The notes beneath the pieces are model-generated. The model saw only the letters and a list, made by a program, of their open reading frames with translations, was not told the DNA's origin and ran no database searches. Position numbers and translations under genes: made by a program. From Halisarca cf. caerulea (taxonomy: Eukaryota > Porifera > Demospongiae > Chondrillida > Halisarcidae), in contig CAUJGJ010000065.1 of assembly GCA_963170055.1 (NCBI GenBank), positions 2,958,696 through 3,022,695 on the forward strand: a stretch of 64,000 nt of DNA, read 5' to 3'. Numbering within the stretch: position 1 is the stretch's first letter; the number at the start of each line of letters is the position of its first letter. Positions 53,086 to 63,880 of this stretch are shown here, piece after piece.

Positions 53086-55519
53086 TATGCTGGTGCTAAT
53101 ACCAATATTTGGCACTAGAACCACGCACATTCCCAGTGGAAACACATGACCTTTCTGAAGTGCTGTGGGCGTATTTGTGTAATGTTGGATATGCTGGTGC
53201 TAATACCAATATTTGGCACTAGCACCACGCACATTCCCAGTGGACACACATGAAGTTTCTGAAGTGCTGTGGGCGTATTTGTGTAATGTTGGATATGCTG
53301 GTGCTAATACCAATATTTGGCACTAGCACCACGCACATTCCCTGTGGACACACATGAAGTTTCTGAAGTGCTGTGGGCGTATTTGTGTAATGTTGGATAT
53401 GCTGGTGCTAATACCAATATTTGGCACTAGCACCACGCACATTCCAAGTGGACACACATGAAGTTTCTGAAGTGCTGTGGGCGTATTTGTGTAATGTTGG
53501 ATATGCTGGTGCTAATACCAATATTTGGCACTAGCACCACGCAAATTCCCAGTGGAAACACATGACTTTTCTGAAGTTCTGTGGGCTTATTTGAGTAGTG
53601 TTGGATATGCTGGTGCTAATACCAATATTTGGCACTAGTACCACGCACATTCCCAGTGGACACACATGACCTTTCTGAAGTGCTGTGGGCGTATTTGTGT
53701 AATGTTGGATATGCTGGTGCTAATACCAATATTTGGCACTAGCACCACGCACATTCCCAGTGGACACACATGAAGTTTCTTAACTACTGTGGGCGTATTT
53801 GTGTAATGTTGGATATGCTGGTGCTAATACCAATATTTGGCACTAGCACCACGCACATTCCCAGTGGACACACATGAAGTTTCTTAACTACTGTGGGCGT
53901 ATTTGTGTAATGTTTGATATGCTGGTGCTAATACCAATATTTGGCACTAGCACCACGCACATTCCCAGTGGACACACATGAAGTTTCTGAAGTGCTGTGG
54001 GCGTATTTGTGTAGTGTTGGATATGCTGGTGCTAATACCAATATTTGGCACTAGCACCACGCACATTCCCAGTGGACACACATGACCTTTCTGAAGTGCT
54101 TTGGGCGTATTTGTGTAGTGTTGGATATGCTGGTGCTAATACCAATATTTGGCACTAGCACCACGCACATTAGCAGTGGACACACATGACCTCTCTGAAG
54201 TGCTGTGGGCGTATTTGTGTAGTGTTGGATATGCTGGTGCTAATACCAATATTTGGCACTAGCACCACGCACATTCCCAGTGGACACACATGAAGTTTCT
54301 TAACTACTGTGGGCGTATTTGTGTAATGTTGGATATGCTGGTGCTAATACCAATATTTGGTACTAGCACCACGCACATTCCCAGTGGACACACATGATCT
54401 TTCTGAAGTGCTGTGGGCGTATTTGTGTAGTGTTATATGCTGGTGCTAATACCAATATTTGGCACTAGCACCACGCACATTCCCAGTGGACACACATGAC
54501 CTTTCTGAAGTGCTGTGGGCGTATTTGTGTAGTGTTGGATATACTGGTGCTAATACCAATATTTGGCACTAGCACCACGCACATTCCCAGTGGACACAAA
54601 AGAAGTTTCTTAACTACTGTGGGCGTATTTGTGTAATGTTGGATATGCTGGTGCTAATACCAATATTTGGCACTAGCACCACGCACATTTACAATTGACA
54701 CAGATGAAGTTTCTGAAGTGCAGTGGGCGTTTTTTTGCAGTGTTGGATATGCTGGTGCTAATACCAATATTTGGCATTAGCACCACGCACATTCCCAGTG
54801 GACACACATGACCTGTCTGAAGTGCTATGGGCGTATTTGTGTAGTGTTGGATATGCTGGTGCTAATACCAATATTTTGCACTAGCACCACGCACATTCCC
54901 AGTGGACACACATGACCTTTCTGAAGTGCTGTGGGCGTATTTGTGTAGTGTTGGATATGCTGGTGATAATACCAATATTTGGCACTAGCACCACGCACAT
55001 TCCCAGTGGACACACATGACCTTTCTGAAGTGCTGTGGGCGTATTTGTGTAGTGTTGGATATGCTGGTGCTAATACCAATATTTGGCACTAGCACCACGC
55101 ACATTCCCAGTGGACACACATGAAGTTTTTGAAGTGCTGTGGGCGTATTTGTGTAGTGTTGGATAAGCTGGTGCTAATACCAATATTTGGCACTAGCACC
55201 ACGCACATTAGCTGTGGACACACATGACCTTTCTGAAGTGCTGTGGGCGTATTTGTGTAGTGTTGGATATGCTGGTGCTAATACCAATATTTGGCACTAG
55301 CACCACCCACATTCCCAGTGGACACACATGAAGTTTCTGAAGTGCTGTGGGCGTATTTGTGTAGTGTTGGATATGCTGGTGCTAATACCAATATTTGGCA
55401 CTAACACCACGCACATTCCCAGTGGACACACATGACCTTTCTGAAGTGCTGTGGGCGTATTTGTGTAGTGTTGGATATGCTTGTGCTAATACCAATATTT
55501 AGCACTAGCGCCACGCACA
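53086..55519 (+). repeat. 27-monomer duplication, copy 2
   Basis: Near-identical to 50,281-52,714. The shared deletions mean the duplication happened after those deletions arose. Within it, a diverged monomer with CATTTACAATTGACAC (54,686) also occurs at 51,881 and in the next block at 56,556 and 59,362. Confidence 0.9.
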
Positions 55520-58500
55520 TTCCCAGTGGACACACATGAAATTTCTTAACTACTGTGGGCGTATTTGTGTAATGTTTGATATGCTGGTGCTAATACCAAT
55601 ATTTGGCACTAGCACCACGCACATTCCCAGTGGACACACATGACCTTTCTGAAGTGCTGTGGGCGTATTTGTGTAGTGTTGGATATGCTGGTGCTAATAC
55701 TAATATTTGGCACTAGCACCACGCACATTCCCAGTGGAAACACATGACCTTTCTGAAGTGCTGTGGGCGTATTTGTGTAGTGTTGGATATGCTGGTGCTA
55801 ATACCAATATTTGGCACTAGCACCACGCACATTCCCAGTGGACACACATGAAATTTCTTAACTACTGTGGGCGTATTTGTGTAATGTTGGATATGCTGGT
55901 GCTAATACCAATATTTGGCACTAGCACCACGCACATTCCCAGTGGACACACATGACCTTTCTGAAGTGCTGTGGGCGTATTTGTGTAGTGTTGGATATGC
56001 TAGTACTAATACCAATATTTGGCACTAGCACCACGCACATTCCCAGTGGTCACACATGAAGTTTCTGAAGTGCTGTGGGCGTGTTTATTTAGTGTTGGAT
56101 ATGATGGTGCTAATACCAATATTTGGCACTATCACCACGCACATTCCCAGGGGACACAAAAAGTTTCTCAACAGTTGTGGGCCTTCTTGTGTAGTGTTGG
56201 ATATGCTGGTGCTAATACCAATATTTGGCTTTAGCACCACGCACATTCCCAGTGGACACACATGACCTTTCTGAAGTGCTGTGGGCGTATTTGTGTAGTG
56301 TTGGATATGCTGGTGCTAATACCAATATTTGACACTAGCACCACGCACATTCCCAGTTTACACACATGAAGTTTACGAAGTGTAGTGGGTTTATTTATGT
56401 AGTGTTGAATATGCTAGTGCTAATAAAAATATTTGGCATTAGCACCACACATATTCCCAGTGGACACACATGAAGTTTTTTAATTGCTGTGAGTGCATTT
56501 GTGTAGTGTTGGATATGCTGGTGCTAATACCAATATTTGGTACTAGCACCACGCACATTTACAATTGACACAGATGAAGTTTCTGAAGTGCAGTGGGCGT
56601 TTTTTTGCAGTGTTGGATATACTGGTGCTAATACCAATACTTGGCACTAGCACCACGCACATTCCTAGTAGACAAACATGAATTTTCATAAGTATTGTAA
56701 GTGTATATGTGTAGTGTTGGATATGCTTGTGCTCATACCAACATTTAGCACTAGCACAACGCACATTCCCAGTGGACACACATGAAGTTACTGAAGTGCA
56801 GTGGGCGTATTTGTGTAGTGTTGGATATGCTAGTGCTAATACCAATATTTGGCACTAGCACCACGCACATTCTCAGTGGACACACATGACCGTTCTGAAG
56901 TGCTGTGGGCGTATTTGTGTAGTGTTGGATATGCTGGTGCTAATACCAATATTTGGCACTAGCACCACGCACATTCCCAGTGGACACACATGACCTTTCT
57001 GAAGTGCTGTGGGCGTATTTGTGTAGTGTTGGATATGCTGGTGCCAATACCAATATTTGGCACTAGCACCACGCACATTCCCAGGGGACACACATGACCT
57101 TTCTGAAGTGCTGTGGGCGTATTTGTGTAGTGTTGGATATGCTGGTGCTAATACCAATATTTGGCACTAGCACCACGCACATTCCCAGTGGACACACATG
57201 ACCTTTCTAAAGTGCTGTGGGCGTATTTGTGTAGTGTTGGATATGCTGGTGCTAATACCAATATTTGGCACTAGCACCACGCACATTCCCAGTGGACACA
57301 CATGACCTTTCTGAAGTGCTGTGGGCGTACTTGTGTAGTGTTGGATATGCTGGTGCTAATACCAATATTTGGCACTAGCACCACGCACATTAGCAGTGGA
57401 CACACATGACCTTTCTGAAGTGCTGTGGTCGTATTTGTGTAATGTTGGATATGCTGGTGCTAATACCAATATTTGACACTAGCACCACGCACGTTCCTAG
57501 TAGACAAACATGAATTTTCATAAGTATTGTAAGTGTATATGTGTAGTGTTGGATATGCTTGTGCTCATACCAACATTTAGCACTAGCACAACGCACATTC
57601 CAAGTGGACACACATGAAGTTACTGAAGTGCAGTGGGCGTATTTGTGTAGTGTTGGATATGCTGGTGCTAATACCAATATTTGGCACTAGCACCACGCAC
57701 ATTCCCAGTGGACACACATGACCTTTCTGAAGTGCTGTGGGCGTATTTGTGTAGTGTTGGATATGCTGGTGCTAATACCAATATTTGACACTAGCACCAC
57801 GCACATTCCCAGTGGACACACATGACCTTTCTGAAGTGCTGTGGGCGTATTTGTGTAGTGTTGGATATGCTGGTGCTAATACCAATATTTGGCACTAGCA
57901 CCACGCACATTCCCAGGGGACACACATGACCTTTCTGAAGTGCTGTGGGCGTATTTGTGTAGTGTTGGATATGCTGGTGCTAATACCAATATTTGGCACT
58001 AGCACCACGCACATTCCCAGTGGACACACATGACCTTTCTGAAGTGCTGTGGGCGTATTTGTGTAGTGTTGGATATGCTGGTGCTAATACCAATATTTGG
58101 CACTAGCACCACGCACATTCCCAGTGGACACACATGACCTTTCTGAAGTGCTGTGGGCGTACTTGTGTAGTGTTGGATATGCTGGTGCTAATACCAATAT
58201 TTGGCACTAGCACCACGCACATTAGCAGTGGACACACATGACCTTTGTGAAGTGCTGTGGGCGTATTTGTGTAGTGTTGGATATGCTGGTGCTAATACCA
58301 ATATTTGGCACTAGCACCACGCACATTCCCATTGGACACACATGAAGTTTTTGAAGTGCTGTGGGCGTATTTGTGTAGTGTTGGATATGCTGGTGCTAAT
58401 ACCAATATTTGGCACTAGCACCACGCACATTCCCAGTGGACACACATGACCTTTCTGAAGTGCTGTGGGCGTATTTGTGTAGTGTTAGATATGCTGGTGC

Positions 58501-59650
58501 TAATACCAATATTTGGCACTAGCACCACGCACATTCCCAGTGGACACACATGACCTTTCTGAAGTGCTGTGGGCGTATTTGTGTAGTGTTGGATATGCTG
58601 GTGCTAATACCAATATTTAGCACTAGCACCACGCACATTCCCAGTGGACACATATGAAATTTCTTAACTACTGTGGGCGTATTTGTGTAATGTTGGATAT
58701 GCTGGTGCTAATACCAATATTTGGCACTAGCACCACGCACATTCCCAGTGGACACACATGACCTTTCTGAAGTGCTGTGGGCGTATTTGTATAGTGTTGG
58801 ATATGCTGGTGCTAATACCAATATTTGGCACTAGAACCACGCACATTCCCAGTGGAAACACATGACCTTTCTGAAGTGCTGTGGGCGTATTTGTGTAGTG
58901 TTGGATATGCTAGTACTAATACCAATATTTGGCACTAGCACCACGCACATTCCCAGTGGTCACACATGAAGTTTCTGAAGTGCTGTGGGCGTGTTTATTT
59001 AGTGTTGGATATGATGGTGCTAATACTAATATTAGGCACTAGCACCACGCACATTCCCAGGGGACACAAAAAGTTTCTCAACAGTTGTGGGCCTTCTTGT
59101 GTAGTGTTGGATATGCTGGTGCTAATACCAATATTTGGCTTTAGCACCACGCACATTCCCAGTGGACACACATGAAGTTTACGAAGTGTAGTGGGTTTAT
59201 TTATGTAGTGTTGAATATGCTGGTGCTAATAAAAATATTTGGCATTAGCACCACACAAATTCCCAGTGGACACACATGAAGTTTTTGAAATGCTGTGTGT
59301 GCATTTGTGTAGTGTTGGATATGCTGGTGCTAATACCAATATTTGGTACTAGCACCACGCACATTTACAATTGACACAGATGAAGTTTCTGAAGTGCAGT
59401 GGGCGTTTTTTTGCAGTGTTGGATATACTGGTGCTAATACCAATATTTGGCACTAGCACCACGCACATTCCTAGTAGATAAACATGAATTTTCATAAGTA
59501 TTGTAAGTGTATATGTGTAGTGTTGGATATGCTTGTGCTCATACCAACATTTAGCACTAGCACAACGCACATTCCCAGTGGACACACATGAAGTTACTGA
59601 AGTGCAGTGGGCGTATTTGTGTAGTGTTGGATATGCTGGTGTTAATACCA
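55520..59650 (+). repeat. Mixed standard and diverged monomers with 28-monomer duplication
   Basis: Diverged monomers are interspersed with consensus ones. A segment with GGTCACACATG followed by GCGTGTTTATTTAGTG occurs near 56,048 and 58,958 (2,910 bp, 28 monomers minus 2). The AATTTTCATAAGTATTGTAA variant appears three times, near 56,691, 57,520 and 59,496. The CATTTACAATTGACAC variant is at 56,556 and 59,362 (2,806 bp). All monomers keep the array orientation. Confidence 0.85.
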
Positions 59651-62600
59651 AAATTTGGCACTAGCACCACGCACATTCCTAGTGGACACACATGAAGTTT
59701 ATGAAGTGCTGAGGGAGTATTTGTGCAGAGTTGGATTCTGGTGCTAATACCAATATTTGGCACTAGCACCACACATATTCCCAATGGACACACATGAAGT
59801 TTCTGAAGTAGTGTGAGCGTATTTGTGTAGTGTTGGATATGCTGGTGCTAAGACTAATATTTGGCACTAGAACCATGCACATTCCCAGTGGACACACATG
59901 AAGTTACTGAAGTGCTGTTGGCGTATTTGTGTAGTGCTGGATATGCTGGTGCTAATACCAATATTTGGAACTAGCACCACACACATTCCCAGTGTACACA
60001 CATGAAGTTTCCGAAGTGCTGTGAGCGTATTAATGTAGTGTTGGATATGCAGGTGCTAATACCAACATTTGTTAAAAGCACCATGCACATTAATAGTTGA
60101 GACACATGAAATTTCATAAGTACTGTGGGTGTATTTGTGTAGTGTTGGATTTGCTGGTGCTAATACCAATATTTGGCACTAGCACCACCCACGTGCCCAG
60201 TGGACACCCATGAAGTTTTTGAAGTGCTGTGGGTGCATTTGTGTAGTGTTGGATTTGCTGGTGCTAATACCAATGTTTGGCACTAGCACCACCCACATTC
60301 CCATTGGAAATACATTGATTTTCTTAAGATCTGTGGGCGTATTTGTGTAGTGTTGGATATGCTGGTGCTAATACCAATATTTAGCACTAGCACCATGCAC
60401 ATTCCCAGTGGACACACATGAAGTTTTGTTAAGACCTGTGGGCGTATTTGTGTAGTGTTGGATATGCTGGTGCTAATATTAATATTTGGCACTAGTACCA
60501 CGCACATTCCCAATTGACACACATGAAGTTTATGAAGTGCTGTAGGTGTTTTTGTGCGGTGTTGAATATGCTCATGCTATTACCAATATTTGGCACTAGC
60601 ACCACGCATATTCCCAGTGGACATACATGGAGTTTCTTAAGATCTGTGGGCGTATTTTTTTAGTGTTGGATATGCTGGTGCTTTTACCAATATTTGGTAA
60701 AAGCACCATGCACATTAATAGTTGACACACATGCAATTTCATAAGTACTGTGGGTGTTTTCGTGTAGTGTTGGATATGCTGGTGCTAATACCAATATTTG
60801 GCACTAGCACCACCCACGTGCCCAGTGGACACCCATGAAGTTTTTAATTGCTGTGAGTGCATTTGTGTAGTGTTTGATATGCTGGTGCTAATACCAATAT
60901 TTAGCACTAGCACCATGCACATTCCCAGTGGACACACATGAAGTTTCTGAAGACCTGTGGGCGTATTTGTGTAGTGTTGGATATGCTGGTGCTAATACCA
61001 ATATTTGGCACTAGCACCATACACATTCCCAGTAGACACACATTATGTTTCCGAAGTGCAGTGGGCGTATTTGTGTAGTGTTGGATATGGTTGTGATAAT
61101 ATCAATATTTGGCACTAGCAACACGCACATTCCCAATTGACACACATGAAGTTTCTGAAGTGCTGTAGGCGTTTTTGTGCAGTGTTGGATATGCTGGTGC
61201 TATTACCAATATTTGGAAATCGCACCACGCATTTTCCCAGTGGACATACATGGAGTTTCTTAAAATCTGTGGGCGTATTTGTTTAGTGTTGGATGTGCTG
61301 GTGCTAATACCAATATTTGGCACTAGCAAAACGCACATTCCCAGTGGACACACATGAAGTTTGTGAAGTGCTGTGGGCATATTTGTGTAGTGTTTGATAT
61401 GCTGGTGCTAATGCCAATATTTGGCACTAGCAGCACGCACATTCCCGTAGACACACATGAAGAATATTAAGTGCTGTGGGCGTATTTGTGTAGTGTTGGA
61501 TATGCTGGTGCTAATACCAATGTTTGGCACTAGCACCACGCACATTCCCAGTGGACACACATGAAGTTTCTGAAGTGCTGTGAGCGTATTTGTGTAGTGT
61601 TGGATCTGCTGGTGCTAATAACAATATTTTGCAATAATGCCATGCATATTCCTAATTGACACACATGAAGTTTCTGAAGTGCTGTAGGCGTTTTTGTGTA
61701 GTGTTGGATGTGCTGGTGCTATTACCAATATTTGGCAATAGCACCACGCATATTCCAAGTTGACATACATGGAGTTTCTTAAGATCTGTGGGCGTATTTG
61801 TTTAGTGTTGGATATGCTGGTGCTAATACCAATATTTGGCAGTAGCACCACACACATTCCTAGTAGACACACATGAAATTTCATAAGTACTGTGGGTGTA
61901 TTTGTGTAGTTTTGGGTATGCTGGTGATAATGCCAATATTTGGAACTAGCAGCACGCACATTCACATAGACACACATGAAGAATATTAAGTGCTTAGGGC
62001 GTATTTGTGTAGTGTTGGAAATGCTGGTGCTAATACATATATTTGGCAGTAGCACCACACACATTCCAAGTAGACACACATGAAATTTCATAAGTACTGA
62101 GGGTGTATTTTTGTAGTGTTGGATATACTGGTGCTAATACATATGTTTGGCACTAGCACCACCCACATTCGCATTGGACATACATGGAGTTTCTTAAGAT
62201 CTGTGGGCGTATATGTGTAGTGTTGGATATGCTGGTGCTAAGACCAATATTTAGCACTAGCACCATGCACATTCCCAGTGGACACACATGAAGTTTTGTT
62301 AAGACCTGTGGGCGTATTTGTGTAGTGTTGGATATGCTGGTGCTAATACCAATATTTGGCACTAGCACCATACACATTCCCAGTGGACACACATTAAGTT
62401 TCCGAAGTGCAGTGGGCGTATTTGTGTAGTGTTGGATATGGTTATGCGAATATCAATATTTGGCACTAGCACCACGCACATTTCTTGTAGATACACATGA
62501 AATTTCATAAGTACTGTGGGCGTATTCGTGTAGTGTTGTATATGCTTGTGCTAATACCAATATTTGGCTCTAGCACCATGCACATTCCTAGTGGACACAT

Positions 62601-62805
62601 ATGAAGTTTTTTAAGTTCTGTGAGCATATTTGTGTAGTGTTTGATATGCTGGTGCTAATGCCAATATTCTGCACTAGCACCACGCACATTCCCAGTGGAC
62701 ACACATGAAGTTTCTTAAGATCTTAGGGCGTATTTTTATTGTGTTGGATATGCTGGTGCTAATACAAATATTTTGCACTAGCACCAAGCACATTCCCACT
62801 GGACA
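59651..62805 (+). repeat. Degenerate right edge of the satellite
   Basis: About 30 monomers here differ widely from each other and from the consensus, while keeping the ~104-bp period. CpG positions are often lost (CCATGCAC, CCACACAC, CCATACAC). Variable blocks such as TTAAGATCTGTGGG and TTGTTAAGACCTGTGGG are frequent. An internal duplication at 1,870 bp (18 monomers minus 2) links 60,281-60,520 to 62,151-62,390. The satellite ends at GGACA (62,801-62,805). Confidence 0.9.
60676..60708. other. Perfect 33-nt palindromic hairpin in an edge monomer
   Basis: TGGTGCTTTTACCAA (60,676-60,690) and TTGGTAAAAGCACCA (60,694-60,708) are exact reverse complements around a TAT loop, giving a 15-bp stem. 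It occupies the same place as the ordinary junction dyad, but both halves of the usual 3x3 internal loop region have changed so that they pair. A neighbouring monomer near 60,070 has the related right arm (GTTAAAAGCACC) with an ordinary left arm. Confidence 0.93.
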
Positions 62806-63188
62806 AATTCCGACGACTGGAGAATGCTTCCCGCAACCAAAGGAACTCTTCCTTTTGTCAATTTTCAATTTCCCACGCAACCACATAGTTTCCTGCATGA
62901 AAGGGAACACTGCCTTAGTTGTAAATTTTAATTTCCCACGCCACCAGATTGCTCCCCACATCAAATGGAACACTTCCTTGTTGAAAATTTGATTTTCCCA
63001 TTACTCCACATGGCTTACCACATCAAAGAGAACACTTCCTTGTTGAAAATTTCAAATTCCCACGACTCTAGATGGCTTCCCACTTCAAAGGGAACACTTC
63101 CTTAAATGAAAATTTCAATTTACCATGCCTCCAGATGGCTCCCCGCATCAAAAGGAACACTTCCTGTGGTGAAAATTTCTATTTCAAA
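62806..63188 (+). repeat. 62-63 bp tandem repeat, left part (about six units)
   Basis: The GGAACACTTCC motif or a close variant recurs at 62,842, 62,904, 62,967, 63,029, 63,091 and 63,154, spacings of 61-63 bp. A typical unit reads CCACATGGCTTCCCACATC, then AAAGGGAACACTTCC, then a GTGAAAATTTCAATTTCCC tail. Units differ at many sites, so this is an old array. It begins directly at the satellite end and is unrelated to the 104-bp monomer apart from a weak TTCCCA and CACATG resemblance. Confidence 0.9.
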
Positions 63189-63384
63189 GTACAGCTCGTT
63201 GCCATACAAGTACAGCTCATTACTATACTGGTACAGCTGATTGCTTACCGGTACAGCGCATTGCAATACCGGTACAGCGCATTGACATAAAGGTACAGCT
63301 CATTGCCATACCAGTACAGCTCATAGCCATACCAGTACAGATCGTTGCCATACCAGTACAGCTCATTGCTATACCGGTACAACT
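63189..63384 (+). repeat. 21-bp minisatellite, nine units plus a partial
   Basis: GTACAG starts at 63,189, 63,210, 63,231, 63,251, 63,272, 63,293, 63,314, 63,335 and 63,356, and a partial GTACA is at 63,377. The period is 21 bp except for one 20-bp unit. A unit reads GTACAGCTCATTGCCATACC plus one base, and some unit junctions make the palindrome TACCGGTA. Flanking halves of a 62-bp unit lie on both sides, so it expanded inside that unit. The reverse strand stays open across it only because 21 is a multiple of three. Confidence 0.93.
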
Positions 63385-63880
63385 ACATGACTTTAAAAAT
63401 GAATACTTCCTGTGGTTAAGTTTCCATTTCAAACGCCAAACATGGCTTTCAGCGTCAAAGGGAAAACTTCCCGTGGAATAAATAACAATTTCCCACGACT
63501 CCACATGGTTGAATGCATCAAAGGGAACACTTCCTGTGTTGAAAATTTTAAATAACTCAAAACTCCACATGGCTTCTCACATCAAAGGGAACACTTCCTG
63601 TTGTGAAAATTGAAATTTTTACCGAAAATATGGCAAATAGCAATAAAGGGAACACTTCTTGGGGTGAAAATTCAATTTCCCACGCCTCCACATAACTCTC
63701 AGGATCAAAAGGAAAACAACCCTAACCATGAAAATTTCCATTTCCCACAGCAACACATGGGGACCCGCATAAAAAAAACTATCTGTAATGAAAATTTAAA
63801 TTTCAAACTAAACAGTTTCCAGATTTCAGGCTTCCCCCATTAACCCTTAAACATTCCAATTCCCATTTTGAAATTTTGAG
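63385..63880 (+). repeat. 62-63 bp tandem repeat, right part (about seven degenerate units)
   Basis: The repeat resumes after the minisatellite, with GAATACTTCC near 63,401 and GGAAAAC or GGAAC at 63,461, 63,524, 63,588, 63,649 and 63,711. A last decayed unit (AAAAAAAACT near 63,771, GGCTTCCCCCAT near 63,827) follows. The right limit is approximate because similarity fades. No coding region is supported here. Confidence 0.82.

Larger units (their letters stand above)
1..62805 (+). repeat. 104-bp satellite array, about 604 head-to-tail monomers
   Basis: The same unit of about 104 bp recurs without interruption and always in the same orientation. Setting monomer position 1 at CCAATATTTGG, the landmarks are CACTAGCACCA (12-22), CGCACATT (23-30), CCCAGTGG (31-38), ACACACATGA (39-48), a variable block (49-61), TGTGGGCGTATTTGTG (63-78) and TGCTGGTGCTAATA (91-104). 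The phase holds exactly for about 38 monomers from position 1, then slips by only a few bases through rare small indels. The unit length is not a multiple of three, and stops fall in every frame within three monomers, so the array is not coding. The left end lies outside the window; the right end is at about 62,805. Family identity is unknown to me. Confidence 0.98.

Noticed and set aside
61615..62091. 158-codon reverse-strand open frame, the longest in the array
   Set aside because: It is made wholly of degenerate satellite monomers and its translation only repeats the satellite period; neighbouring monomers have stops in the same register. No independent coding signal.
1..62805. CENP-B box
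   Set aside because: The consensus monomer has no TTCG core and no CGGG at the required spacing, and I saw no variant block that creates the motif.
1..62805. CRISPR array
   Set aside because: Repeats are contiguous 104-bp units with no unique spacers and no cas genes. The overall organisation is a eukaryotic-type satellite.
63223..63570. 115-codon reverse-strand frame with a seven-residue Cys-Thr-Gly repeat
   Set aside because: The periodic part is the 21-bp minisatellite, which stays open because 21 is divisible by three. The rest is the 62-bp repeat, which is not in a coding register, and I recognise no domain.
62705..63843. Forward open frames of 72-95 codons (near 62,705, 63,072 and 63,610)
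   Set aside because: They run through the satellite edge and the 62-bp tandem repeat, with no recognisable domain and no continuity between units.
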